From Tetrastigma voinierianum (lineage: Eukaryota; Streptophyta; Magnoliopsida; Vitales; Vitaceae), in NCBI GenBank assembly GCA_016808115.1, contig JAEQBH010002962.1:23501-87500 (forward strand): a stretch of DNA of 64,000 nucleotides, read 5' to 3'. This document shows positions 9,501 through 21,700 of this stretch, piece after piece; position 1 is the stretch's first letter; each line of letters opens with the position of its first letter. A program made the position numbers and the translations under genes. The notes under the pieces are model-generated. The model saw only the letters and a program-made list of their open reading frames with translations. It searched no databases and was not told the DNA's origin.

Positions 9501-10085
9501 AGATAAGGAAGTTAGAGAGAGAAGCTCAGAGGAGTTTCCTTGTATCCAACTTTATTACTAAGCTTTCTGATCAAAAGTTTGCATCAAAGTTTGTAAGCCA
9601 AAGTTCAATAAATTTCAATTCAAATTTCAACACTGCTCTTTATTTGATTCAAAATTGCATACTGCTTGCATGTTTGTTCAAAGAGTATTCAACTTCAAAT
9701 AGTATATCAGCCGGGAAACCTCAAACCTCCTCGAACCCACTAAGTGGTGTTTAAACAGGAAACCCGTTGTTACAACGCCGCCGTTCTTTTGAAGAAATCA
9801 AATTTATCGCATTTCGCTTCAAAATTTTAATATTTACTGCTCAAAATATATATACGCTCAAATTGTTTAAGGTCCCGTAGAATTGCACGAGCTGCCCGCA
9901 AAATTCGACACTTTGTATTCAGATTCTTTCAAAAATAATCGTGATTCCCACGCTAGTGTCGGGTCACCCGCTGTATCCGCTGGTCACCGTAAAGCCCCGT
10001 GTGTGTGTGGTCCCTATGGTGGTCCCCAAACAAGCCGTAATCCCACCACGTGTAGCTGATAAAATGTCAATTTCATCAAAAATTC
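9501..10085 (+). other. Pararetrovirus leader and intergenic region
   Basis: About 585 bp between promoter and ORF1-like sequence. It holds an AATAAA word at 9607-9612, about 140 bp after the TATA box, which could serve as the viral poly(A) signal. I see no convincing ORF. A G/C-richer patch at 9950-10070 precedes the ORF1-like region. Confidence 0.4.
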
Positions 10086-11146
10086 AGAGGTACTAGTTCA
10101 ACACCAGCTCATCCGTGATGATGAACAATTAAGACAAATACAAGAAAACACCCAACAATTTGAAAACAAAAACTGCTTCTCAGAAGATTGGGAACAAGAT
10201 ATCAAAATCGGGAAATGCCAAAACAAATATTAAAGAACTATACAAATAGGAACTTTTAAATTCAACAAAGATTATAGAATCAAAATCTCTGAAATATTCA
10301 TTCAATAGGTTCCTCGAGACAACCATTAAACTTGCATCTTAAGGATCTGCAACAAATTCGTAAAGTTACAAATTCAAAATTCTACATATGTGAGCTATCC
10401 AAACAAAACAAACTCCCAACCGTGTTGGGTTAGACAAACCTATATGTATATGTCTGCGTGATGCAAGACATAACAAATTCCGTGATTCCCTTTAGGATTA
10501 ATGAAACAATACATCGTTCGATCCTGTATTTCAATTGCTATCCAAATCTGTAGAGTTAGACCTGTATTTGAATGATAAGAGTATCCATAAAGCCTTAACT
10601 CTAAACATTCAAAACTCTGTACTATGATATGGATCCTAGGTCAAGAAATATACTTATAGCATACGTATACTACAAAGCAATGACCCTAAGAGTTAATCCA
10701 AATGCCTTTGTCCTCACCAAAAGATCAAACATTGTGACTTGGCAAGTAAACGAGAAAATTCAAATATACTCAAAACCTATTCCATGGGAATGTTTAACAC
10801 AATCCTCTCAATGGAATTTCAACAACTCTTAGCCCAAAACCAACATTGAACAACCAAAACTCTTATCCATAATAGAAGACTTGACAAGGAAATGTCTGAA
10901 CACTTTGGAGCCAAGAAAAGAAACTAACAGATCATATTCGTACAGTCTCTAATTCTTATTTAGAAATTAGAACTCCTCTCAAAGATCAACAGCCCACAAA
11001 CTTAAATTCAGGAAGAAGTAGACTATTCATTCACTATTCCAGATTTAAAATATACAAGGATCTAAACTAAACATTCAAACTCTCTCAGATAGATAGGTCT
11101 CCAACAACATTTTCAAATGGATGTCACTAATGATGAGCCCTCTCAC
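10086..11146 (+). pseudogene. Pararetrovirus ORF1 / movement-protein-like region, broken
   Basis: Fragments of a long protein can be followed across frames from about 10090, rich in Gln, Asn and Lys at first. They include a 67-codon open piece at 10629-10832 containing IAYVYY and PWECLTQSSQWNF. In caulimovirids this position, just after the leader, encodes the movement protein that carries virus through plasmodesmata, so that is the likely role. Related text lies inverted in P2 (about 35890-36683). The assignment rests on position and weak similarity. Confidence 0.45.
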
Positions 11147-11337
11147 TCAACACGACGATGTTAAAAATGCGTTTAAATAGACAAAGAATACTTGAGAAAA
11201 GAAGCAAAATTCAAGAACATAAAGAAAAAGAATGGTTTTTCTCTGTACTATCTCAAGAAACAAAAAAGAGAAATTTTGCGAGAACAATGGTATCAAACTA
11301 TGGAAACAATGGAAATGAATATTCCAATGTTCACATT
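11147..11337 (+). pseudogene. Pararetrovirus coat-protein-region fragment, left part
   Basis: A Lys/Glu-rich piece, overlapping open frames from 11158 and 11192, contains EHKEKEWFFSVLSQETKK-like sequence with a strong counterpart in P2 (35608-35820, minus). It is cut at 11337 by LTR-B; the rest continues at 12679. I infer the coat-protein or nearby structural ORF from gene order only. Confidence 0.45.
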
Positions 11338-12683
11338 TGTGACGCCCCAATCTCGGTGTCCGTCGATCACCGTCAACCTCGCTGGAATCCACGTGTCTCA
11401 CATCGTGAGGCACGTTCATACGTAAACCAAATTTCGACGTAGCCCTCGTATATCCATTCAACACAATTATATATTTTATACAAAATGATTTATTTACACC
11501 AGGTTTAATATAATTTATACAAAAATGGGTTTCTTTGGCTCCACTTTACAAAGAACAAAAATTACAAGATAAGGCCATCTTGGCCGTTTCTTCGCCTGTA
11601 AGGCCCCTAAGCTGCTCCATCCCTGGGTTGCCTTCTAAGACCTAAAAATAGTCCCATCGACGGGGCGAGCAAAGCCCAAGAGGGAATCTCCCTACTTGAT
11701 TACTCCCCACCTAAGTGCAATGCAATGGCACACAACATATTACACATGCTAATATATCACTCATGCATATATTAACATAATTTAATCCATACATCATGTT
11801 ATTCACCAGAGAGATAATATAATTACTACATGGATAAGGCACTATCCGTTGCCTGGGCTTGAATCAGCTTACACATCACACAAACATGTTATTTTTCTCA
11901 AGTACACATGACACCACGCAAATCGCTAAACACCCAAACAAATGGATCACTAGTAAAACACTCTAGGGATTTCTAACCCTGAACCTGTGCTTTTGAATCA
12001 AACCACGGCCATCCAGCCTCAACAAATCCCCATCCATTACATAACCCTGGAAAGAGTAAAGCAAGTAGGAGAAAAACTCCCCCACCTTTCTCGAGTCAAC
12101 AAACTCCCCGAAACTGTAACTACGTAGAATCTCACGCTGGGGAGCAACTTTGCTCCTTGTCTCGTCGTAAGCCAACGGTCCGATCGCCGGAATTTGCAGA
12201 GAAGCGTGGAGCCTCTCTCTAAAACCCTTCCTCACTTCCCTTTTCTCTCGGTTGGTCTCTCCTCTCCTTCCCTTCAAATCGATTCAAGACTAGTCAAGAG
12301 GAAAGTCCTCTCATCGCCACAATCCATTTCACTGGACACCTTGATTACCCCTTATTCTTATCCATCACCGCGATATCCCAATGGCATCATGCCACGTGGT
12401 CAGCAAGTGAGCCCCACTCTGACCTCAAGTTTGATCAGACCGAGACCGGACACGCATGCTCGGGCCTCCTGCAAAACGCGCTGGTCATGTATCCCTTCTC
12501 AGGCTCGAAACGTGAAATCTCGACCGCCTCACCACTGTACCCGCACGTGGCAGCTAGATTTCTACAGACTATTCAAACGTGAATTCGTCATTATCCCGAG
12601 ATCTAGAAAATTCGGGATTTTCAACCTAAATTACCATTTTATCCTTCCTTAGAAAACATGGATTTTCCTGGTCTCACACACAT
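11332..12683. repeat. Target-site duplication around LTR-B copy 1
   Basis: CACAT at 11332-11336 precedes the LTR (one extra T intervenes) and CACAT at 12679-12683 follows it. The uninterrupted P2 copy reads TTTCACATATTTTG at the same place with a single CACAT, which shows the duplication came with the insertion. Confidence 0.8.
11338..12678 (-). mobile_element. LTR-B solo LTR inside P1
   Basis: A 1.34-kb LTR in minus orientation starts TGTGACGCCCC and ends GGTCTCACA. It is flanked by a 5-bp duplication and no internal region is present, so it is a solo LTR left by recombination. It shares its ends and the conserved block around 12060-12095 (AGTAGGAGAAAAACTCC..CACCT) with the larger LTR-A. 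A second copy lies at 20601-21954. Confidence 0.85.
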
Positions 12684-12960
12684 ATTTTGATATTTATGCA
12701 AAGAACAATCAAATAAAATATCCCTTTTTCTCAATAAATATGTTCCAAAAAAGAATGGAAGTCAAATACTACTTCGAAAAGAAGATAGTATCAACCCATC
12801 CCTTCGGAAGCAGCCAGCAAACAAAGGCTCAAGGTGTAGAAATAATAGCCCCACCTTTTAAACAAATTGATTCAAAAGAAGATGAAATAGAATGACAAAA
12901 TTGAAAGATATAAAAGGCATTCTCAGCAAACAAAATAATTTACAAATCAAATTCTAGGAA
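12679..12960 (+). pseudogene. Pararetrovirus coat-protein-region fragment, right part
   Basis: Continues the viral frame after the LTR-B insertion. It reads KAQGVEIIAPPFKQID in a block matching P2 35337-35606 (minus), where the equivalent is an 89-codon open piece. The region is Lys/Glu/Gln-rich with likely helical character. Frameshifts break it. Assignment to the structural ORF is by order. Confidence 0.5.
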
Positions 12961-14050
12961 CATCTTTCTACTAATTAAATAGAATTGAAAGTAAATACTT
13001 TACAAAAAAATTATAAACCCGAAAAGGAAGAAAAAGAAGGAAACAAGAAAGTCTTATATTCACAAACCAATAAAACCCTAAATTAGAGGTATTAAAAGTA
13101 ATGGATGAATTGATAAGACTTTTAACCCAAAAATTAGCAGGAATAGAAATAAAGATCCCTTGCTCAAAAACCCAAGTAAACTTCTTATGGGATCGTAAAC
13201 AACCTCATTGTTTCGTAAAAACTTATTGAAGATATTACTCGAACAAGAAGAAGAACAAATAAACAAGTTAAAACTTGGCATCAAAGATCAAAAACTTTAT
13301 CAAAGGCCTACTCTCCAGACATTTACAATTTGAGGAAAACAACCAAAACAAAATAGTTATAATAGCAATGACATCTATTCTGGAATATAGATGCTCTTTC
13401 TCGAACATGAAATCTTCTATTGTGCTCACAAATGCAATGCGCATCGCTTATTTTCAAACAGAGATGATCGAATGTCGTCCAATTAGTCACAAGAGTTTCG
13501 CAACAGTACATTAAAACTTAGTGGAAAACCACCATGGAAAAAGAAAGATTCTATATTTAAAAGTACAGAATATAGGAGAACAAAACTCAATCATAAGATT
13601 GGTTTATGCTATAACCAAACACTTCATAGGTGATCCAATATTTATGGAGAAAGAACTTCGAAATTCTACAAAAACTTAAGACGTAGAATAATTGCCAATT
13701 CTAAATGTGTATTATGATGTGTTCTAAAGAACCTTGATGGTAAGATCGATGCTGAGTTTCTTATCGGGAAGGAAAGATTCCTTTATGGTCTCTCCTAAGG
13801 CTTTCAAACGCACGTGAGTTCAAGAAGCCCTTAGAGAAAAACATGGAGGAACAATCCACTTGACTCCCTACTTATGGAGATCTCATAAGTACACTAAAAG
13901 AGAAGGTCTTGTCAGGTTCTCAACTTAAACCTTAATATCAAATTAAAAAGACCTAAAAAAGCTTCTAAAAAGATTTAGGTTCTTTCAGGCTCAATATGGC
14001 ATTTCGATGCCAATTCCACCTAGTCAAATTTCCAAAAATCAAAACCTTAA
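12961..14050 (+). pseudogene. Pararetrovirus sequence between coat region and RT, broken
   Basis: Protein-like but heavily broken sequence. Pieces include a Gln/Glu/Lys-rich helical-looking stretch near 13225-13275 and a 79-codon open frame at 13275-13514. By caulimovirid order it should contain the rest of the structural region and the protease, but I cannot point to a protease active site. P2 lacks most of this interval: there the coat region and reverse transcriptase are only about 230 bp apart. The right end of P1 is set near 14050 where the text becomes plain AT-rich sequence. Confidence 0.4.
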
Positions 14051-15119
14051 ACAAAATTCCAATAATTTTCATATATAGATTTAGAAGTAACAATGTTATA
14101 AATTAAAAGTAATGCTTAATTGTTAGTGTTGTTAATTTTAGTTTGTAAATAATATTTATTGTTTTCTTTAATTTTATTCACTTTCAAATATTACTTTTAA
14201 AATTGAATACTAAAATGATTAATAATATTTTTTTGTTAAATAGTTAAGGTTTTTTTTATTACTTTTACCTTAGTGTTTTAACTTGTGGGTTTTATTTCTA
14301 TTTTTTAAAATTTTAGGTTTATAAAAATTAAAATATAAAAGTATAAAAAAATAAGATTAAAATATGAAAATTATTAATATTATAAAATAAATTTTATTAT
14401 GAATAAGAAAATTATTGTTTTATATTTATTAAATTACTTATTAATATAGGTAAATGTATTGATATATATCAAAAGTTGATTTAATTTATTCCAGTTATTA
14501 CACAAAAAAAAAATCCAAAAAAAAATTTGAACACTAATTGGAAAAGAAAAAAATCGAAGCAAGTTCCGTTGGGGGTGAAAAATAAGGAAGAGGGCATTCA
14601 GGGAAGGGGGAGATGCAAATTGGGAGTGTTGGACTTGATGGGGAGATGAACATTTTTGTTCACAAAATATGTATCAATGGGCTTAATTTTGATTTCTATC
14701 TATCAAATAATGGTCTATCTAACCTTCAAAACATACTTCTCATCATTTTAAGAGTATTGGACATATATAATTTATTTTGAAAAATAAAATATTAAAATAG
14801 GTTGCAACAAAAATAATATCAAAATTAGTACACAAATAATAATACCGTAGCTATTTAATATAATATTGAATTTTTTTTTTATCTTAATGTTGTAGTTATT
14901 TATTATAGTATGCACATTTGAAATTCTTGTAATTAATGTCATAATCAATGACTATGATTACTAAGATCGACTTAAATTTTTTTAAAAATAGATGATTTAT
15001 TTTGAAAGAATATGATAAATTTTGTATATTAGTTTAAATGTTATTTTCAATTTCAACTTATTTGATAATTCTTGAATAACCTAAATATCTCATTAACTCC
15101 AATTTTAAAGTGGGAAACA
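14051..15119. other. AT-rich intergenic sequence
   Basis: Strongly A/T-rich with homopolymer runs. I see no coding region, LTR end or repeat shared with the rest of the window, apart from a purine-rich patch near 14570-14640. Confidence 0.5.
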
Positions 15120-15440
15120 GAGCATATGTGATGTTACAATCGCAGGTTACGCCACATCCCCTCTCACTCTGGGTGTGAATAAAACAATGAGAGATAATAA
15201 TGTCCGGCTATGTCAAGGATAGGCATTAACCAATACCGTAATGACACGTGGGAATAATTAGCTCAATCAAAAGACTCTACTTCAGACCTTACAGAGCACA
15301 CTCGTCTACAAATACAATCATGCTTCCATTAGTTGCATCTTACAAGGCCATGTCACGTGATCTCTCACATGGCCGATTCCATCTACATCTTTGCATTATT
15401 CCTTTTCTTCCTCCAATGTCTTCTTGCCATCTGTAATTCC
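15120..15440 (+). promoter_or_regulatory. Promoter-like low-copy stretch with G-box motifs
   Basis: This stretch is less A/T-rich than its flanks and has no copy elsewhere in the window. It contains a G-box (GACACGTGG at about 15243-15252), a second CACGTG near 15354, a CCAAT word near 15230 and a pyrimidine-rich tail. A 62-codon open frame at 15248-15436 overlaps it but shows no recognisable protein. Such motif groups occur in plant promoters; no downstream gene is visible, so a promoter relic is the most I can support. Confidence 0.25.
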
Positions 15441-16299
15441 TTTTTTTAGCTTTTAAGAACATTTTTGTTTTAATTTAACCTGCTGGATTGTTTTGTTTGT
15501 TATTCTGTGGACGTTTCATATGATCTGATTCAACTCACTAGTTTTTGTTTCTTTTGGGGATTAGATTCACTCAAATATGATTAATGGAAGTTTATGTTTG
15601 GGAATTGGAATTCTAATTAAAAAAAATCTGACACCATATAAACTCCGAAGAAGTAAAATCCCATTAGAAACTTTAATTTCGCTTTTAATATTTTTTAAAT
15701 ATGTTTTAGAAATAATTTTTACATAAAAGGTCTTATTTTGTATATATATTTATAGAATTAAATTTTTTAAAATTCTTAAAATATATATTTGAAATACTCT
15801 AAAAGTTTTTGTGTATTAAAAATAAAATAAAATTTTGTTATCAAATATATTTTATTTTCTTATTTGGAAGTGGAAAGCAAAATCCAAAGCTTTCTCTCTC
15901 TCTCTCCCCTCCCTTCCTTCCGCCTCTCTCTCTCACCTACCCACAAGATTTTATTCCAAATTTAAAAGTTCAATTTTTTTACAATAAATTGTCGACTTAT
16001 GTTTAAAAGCACTATGATCCACATGAAGAGCCAAATTAATTGCGGACCATTAGGATCCCTGCACTAGTTAATTAGTGATATAGTCTATTATCAATTATTT
16101 AAAAAAAGATAAGAAACCAATAATAAACAAGAGTTTGGTTACTTAATATGCAAGAAAACCTTATTCCTAAAAAGAAATTCCATCGATCTAACATGGCGTA
16201 TTAGATTGCATGTGCCTATTAGCCTCCTTACTTTCCAATGGATTTCAACGCATAAGAGATTACACTTTCGTCTATTTTTGGCTCTTACTCTCTAATGGA
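15441..16299. other. AT-rich intergenic sequence with CT-rich tract
   Basis: No gene seen. A pyrimidine-rich low-complexity tract (CTCTCT and CCTTCC units) occupies about 15893-15942. The rest is AT-rich. Confidence 0.5.
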
Positions 16300-16646
16300 T
16301 TTCTAATTATAAAAAAAAAAAAATAGAATACAATATAGGTGGCTTGGTGTCGCCTGATTGGTTGCTTGTTTGACAAGTAACCCTATAAGGTTAGAATTTT
16401 GAGTATATAAATAGACCCATTTCCTGGGACCTCGATATATCTCCCATATGGGTCTTACACACATACGCAAGTGTTCTCTCCTTAGTCTCCGCAATTGGGG
16501 AGCGCCTACAATCGGGATTATCATGATTGAATAGCTTGGAAAGGTTCCGCGCTAAGAGGTTAGTAAACCCCAAGCCCGATGACATTAGTGTATCACATAT
16601 CTTATCCAATCATGATCTGAAGCCTGCTATACATTGATCCCAACAA
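16300..16646 (+). mobile_element. LTR 3' part of an unrelated retrotransposon
   Basis: A TATA-like box (TATATAAATAGA near 16406-16417) is followed by a transcribed-looking stretch ending GATCCCAACA. This ends immediately before a primer-binding-site-like sequence. The end differs from LTR-A and LTR-B, so it is a different element, possibly Ty1/copia-like by its CAACA end. I could not find its left end, a second LTR or gag-pol. Confidence 0.45.
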
Positions 16647-16661
16647 TTAGTATCGTAGCCT
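16647..16661 (+). other. Primer-binding site, tRNA-iMet type
   Basis: TTAGTATCGTAGCCT matches the complement of the initiator tRNA-Met 3' end (TGGTATCAGAGCC) at about 10 of 13 positions and lies directly after the CAACA end. Confidence 0.5.
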
Positions 16662-17877
16662 GATTGAATCAATGTGGTAAACCGACCTCATTATATTTTT
16701 ACATGTATATTTGATCTTAATTAGATATATGACGCCTGTGTTTTATGTTTCCCATGTTATTTATATTTTTGCATGAATGAATGTTTTATTTCGCCTTAAT
16801 CCATGGTAGAAATTTGATCAGATTTTTTTTTTTTTTTTATGTAACTGAGTGTTGAATCATAAAGATTAGTATCCCTCATTGATTTATTTATTTATTTATT
16901 GATAATTTATGTACTCGATTTATCGATAATTATATAATAAGTATCCAAAGTGGAACAAATCGCATGTTATCGTTTCATTGTTGCGGTAGATCGCTTCCTG
17001 GTCAGTATACCAACACCATATCCGCGTAGACACAAAGGAGGTCAAGTGGGAGGAAGAGGGTCACACATCTCGACACGCGCCCACACGTGTCGCATAAAAG
17101 CCGCTTGAGACTAGAATCACGCGCATTTCCGAGGGCATGTGGGCACCGTATATTTCTGATTGAACCACCGCTACTAATCCCTCTTCGTGATTCACCTCCT
17201 TATAAAATTTCGTGTCCAAGGTCCGTGCAAAGGAATGGCGATGATTTTAGTTTTCGCTCGCACTGCTCGGGGGTGTGTGTCTCTGATTTGGACCGAATTT
17301 GACCGTATCTTTAAGTGTTGTTCTATCCCTCTATAAAATTTCATGATGATTCAAGCCATATGACTCCACAACCATTTTGCTTTTGATTGGCGATGCGTGG
17401 GGCTGCGTCGCGAATTTAATGCTGTTGGCTAGTTGGTTCCTCATGTGGTGATATACCTCTCCGCATAATACTCGTGATGATCAAGTTGTGTACGGTGATT
17501 GTCCACGATTTGGTGCTCGGGCTTGGCGAGGGGGACTAGCTAAGAGTTTTGTGTTTTTCGGGCTTAAAAAACCCTAGGAAATCAATTTTAACTTAATCCA
17601 CACCAAAGAATTTCAAGACCGATGGAAAGATGGATTACGTGTGCTAGATATCAGTTAGGGTTCTTGGCCCTATTGGTTTGTTATTTTTTTTCTTTCTTCT
17701 AGGAAACTATGGATTAAGGGGGCCCATATTTCTATTCTTTGCTTATAATTGTTTTATATAGATATAACATATGATGTATGCTTGCCATGCTACTTAGAAT
17801 AGGTGGTGCCATATAATTTCATCAAGGTGATATATACATATGCATAATGATATTTGCTTTGTCTAGATAATACATAT
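16662..17877 (+). other. Non-coding sequence after the isolated PBS
   Basis: If the LTR call is right this is its leader. From about 16960 to 17560 base composition is more balanced, with a small inverted repeat CGACACG/CGTGTCG near 17068-17090 and two TATAAAATTTC words. No gag or pol motif is visible in any frame. The remainder is AT-rich. Confidence 0.4.
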
Positions 17878-18715
17878 GAAGTATTTGAAGTTGAATTAAT
17901 GAAAAATATTGAACGAGTGAAAGTTAAAATTAATTTACTAATTTGAAACCTACTTGCCCATTAAGGGTCCAATAATAAATGACATGATCGAATTTTTATG
18001 GGATTAGAACTAAAATACTTCAAAATTTTAATAAGATTGTACAACTCCAATGTCGATAATACTAAGAAAGATAATTTTGAAATTAAATTAATGGTTATCA
18101 CATTCAATTTTAGCAATACACAGTCTAGATATTATTATTATGGAAAACCCATAAATTAATGTAAAATATTTGAATTGGCATGTTAAAATTAATTTTATTA
18201 ATTTGAAAACATGTGGACCTGATTAAGGATCCAATAATAAAATAATTAGTGTAATGCCTCAAATGCATAAACATGATCGGATTTTATGAGAGATTGAACT
18301 AAAATACTTCAAATTTTTAATGAGATTGTATCACCCAACGTCACTATACTAAGATATTAAAGATAATTTAGAAATTAAATTAATGGTTATCACATTCAAA
18401 TTTAGTAACATTAATGTCTATATAATATTATTATTATGGAAAACCTAATAAATTAATGTAAATATTGAATCCTGCATGTTAAAATTAACTTGAAACATGT
18501 GGGCTCCATTAAGGATCCAATAATAAAATGATTATGTGATGCCCCAAGCAAACGAATAAACATGAGGAATTTTAAGGGAATTGGATCTAAAATACTTTAA
18601 ATTTTTAATGAGATTGTACGAACGCATCGTCGACAATACATATTTAAAGATAATTTTAAAATTAAATTAATGGTTATTACATTCAATTAGTAAATATTAT
18701 CAGTCTAGATATTAT
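17878..18715. repeat. ~290-bp tandem repeat, about 2.9 units
   Basis: Three diverged AT-rich units. The word ATGGTTAT (followed by CACATTCAA in the first two) recurs at 18091, 18383 and 18670, and CCAATAATAAA at about 17970, 18232 and 18518, giving a period near 290 bp with indels. The third unit is cut by the LTR of E7 at 18716. Confidence 0.75.
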
Positions 18716-21700
18716 TGTGACGCCCCCAAAACTCGGGGTCCGTTGACCACCCGTCAACCCGCGAATACAAGTGGAGGCCTGCCACCCGACGCCACTTTTA
18801 GAAAATCTGGCAGAGTCTCCTCGTAATCCAAGGGAGCTCTACCCAAATACAAACTCAGATAAACCCGGTCCCAATCAACAACATATGCAATATATATATC
18901 CAATACGCCACTGGGCCCATCAACTCCGTGTTTTCAACACATATATCCAAACTATATCCAATAGTTTCAAGAGTTCAAATGTTTTACTTTATACAACATA
19001 TATTAAAAATACTCAAATTCTAATACATGTAAATATCATCAAACACACCCGCTTCTTCTTATCCAACCTCAAGGACGAACCGTCTCACGCACGCCTCCTG
19101 CACTAAAAAAAAAGTGGGATCCCACGACAGAGCTAAAGCTCAAGAGGAGAACTTCCAAGTGGGCTACTCACCACCTGGCAATGTTCCACTTAAACGCCCA
19201 TTCAAGCAAATGCATGATCCTACTTGAATGTCTACATGACCAACTCGCATCCCGAGTCTCACCGAATTTCTCTCACACTCGCTTAAGCTCGTATGAGAAT
19301 TATCAGGTTATTGGCGGGCAACCTCCGATGAATATATATCACCGGGGTCGGCCCGACGCATTGATATATATTATTTGCTCAGGACTACCCTCCGCTGAAT
19401 AAATATCAACCTAGCCGCCTCCGACGGCTGATATTATTTGTTTGTGGACTACCTCCGATGAATAAATATCAACCGGGTCAGCCCGACTGGGTTGATATAT
19501 TATTTAGTTTGACTACTCCGATGATTAACATTTTAGACTACCAACCTTTTCTGGGACTTAATTCATGCACTCACCCTATAATCCTGGGTGTCCCAAAGGC
19601 ATATGGAATGCATAAAGCGTCCATTACAAGATAATCACATGCAAATATATAACATGAATATATTTACATAGAAATTAAATCATACAACATGTTATGATTT
19701 TATCATTTCACACACCAAAATTAGCTCACTAAGCAATACTCAAACACAAGCAATTCGATTCGAATTACTTAACCAAACACATAATTTCATCGATTTACAT
19801 TCTTAGAACACTATTTCAGGAATAGTAAAACCCCTACATTATTCTAAAATCATTAAAATCTTCTGGGCTCACTTAGTGAACCCTGTTTCACGACCATTTC
19901 CGACCTCAATCCAATCAATACACACATCAACACACAAATACATGATTTCACACTGTAAATAAGAAGGAGCAAACACTGCTCGCCCATATTTCTCCCAAAA
20001 TTTTTATCACTGGGTCCTACTGTTTCAGGACCGACCAACGTCCATTCCCGCCTTTATCATCTCGGGCATGCATTTTAATGCCAATTTCCACACAAACAGC
20101 CCCACTTCGCCCGCGCTCACGCCATCCCAAAATCCCAAGAAAATTCTCACACATCTGTCCCATGTTTTGGGATCGATCAAACGTCTCACGGCCTCAAACT
20201 AACCGAAACATCAAACCCTTGAAAATGGGAATAAAACACAAGTAGGGAGAAAATCCCACCTCTGAGCTGTCAAAAAACTCGCAACTCCTCGGGTCCACGC
20301 AAGAGCTCCGTCCTCACAGAGGAACGTTTTCCCCTCTTGTCTGTCTGAAATCCAACTAGTCCGATCGCGTGTATTTCAGAGAGAAGTCAGACTCTCTCTC
20401 TGGGGACCACCATTTTGGGTCCTCCCACGCCCCACTCGCATCTCCACCGGTTTGAAAGTCACGTCTTGGCTTGTTTAAAATGGGAGAGATGGAAGACCAT
20501 TCTCTAATCTTGGCATCTAGCTCATTAACATTCCAAAAATTTACATTTATGTCCCTTTCTTTTTCTCAAAGATTGAGCATTCAGATCACTCTACAAATTA
20601 CTCAGGAGACCCCCGAAAATCCGCATTTCCCAAGGAAGATAAAATTGGTACTTCTCGTAAAAATCCTAATTTTTCTAAACTCGAAGGACGAACTGACTTC
20701 GCTGAAATCGTCTCACGAAATTTAGCTACCACGTCGACTTCGTCGACCGAGACGCCTAATTTCCACGTTCTGGGCACCAGAGGGATGTGGACACTGCACG
20801 CTTCAGCGGGCCCAAGAGGCGCCCACGTGTCAAGTCGAGATGCAACAAACATGGAGCTCAAGGGGGCTCACATGTAACACATGGCATCATGCCATTTGAT
20901 AGAAATCAAGGTAGATGGATAAGGATATGGGTGTAACTCATGGTCCAATGAGAAATGGACACGTGGGCATGAGAGAGGACTCTGTCTGACCACCTCGACC
21001 CAAATCAGCTCGAGGGGGAAGAGAGGGAGAGACCAACCGAGAAAGGGAGAGTGATAAGAGAGGGTTTCAGAGAGAGAAAGTCCGGGCTTCCTAAGATCTA
21101 CTTACACTCCGACCGCCCGCCGCTTCAAAGGTAAGAGGCAAAGTCAGCTCACACGTCGAGGGCTACGTGTGAGTACCCGGGGATTTGGGAAGTTCGACAA
21201 ACTCCGAGAAGGTAGGGCTTTTCTCCTACTTGCTTTGATTGTGCTTAAGGGTTATGCAATGGATGGGGATTTGTTGAGGCCTGGATGGCCGTGGTTTCGA
21301 TTCCAAAAGCTTGGACCGGAAAGAAAACTTAGAGTGTTTCGACAAATTCACTGACCGGCTTCAGGGGTGTTTTGCTTGATTCGCTGCATGCTATGTTATC
21401 GCGCACTTAAAAATAAATACGTCGCACTAAATTGTAAAATTTCGTTCCAAGATCGAACCGTCTGATTGTGCCTTAGCCCATGTGGAGCCTAAGTTTATGT
21501 TATTATTATAAACCGAATAACATGATGTATAAGGTTTCTAATTTTGTTAATATATGCATGAATGATATATTAGCATGTGTTTGATGTTTCAGGTGCTATC
21601 AGGACAGACTTAGGTGGGGAGTAACCCAAGGAGGGAAATTCCACCACTGGCTTTGCTCACCCCAGCCGTGGGACTATTTTTCTTTAGGTACTCGAAGACG

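Larger units (their letters stand above)
7036..14050 (+). mobile_element. P1: endogenous pararetrovirus copy (Caulimoviridae-like), interrupted
   Basis: A decayed viral insertion whose order is reverse transcriptase/RNase H, C-terminal extension, promoter and leader, ORF1-like, coat-protein-like and further upstream ORF sequence. That is a circular viral map opened inside the reverse transcriptase. LTR-B (11338-12678) interrupts it. The inverted copy P2 carries the same blocks, which supports the unit. The left edge lies in gypsy reverse transcriptase; the right edge near 14050 is approximate. No frame is intact. The TA-repeat association of P2 suggests a florendovirus-like member, but I cannot assign the genus. 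Confidence 0.75.

Noticed and set aside
15248..15436. 62-codon frame near the G-box motifs
   Set aside because: Starts inside the promoter-like stretch, is short, and resembles no protein I know.
15893..15942. CT-rich tract as the 5' UTR of a gene
   Set aside because: No initiator context or coding sequence follows; it is treated as a microsatellite.
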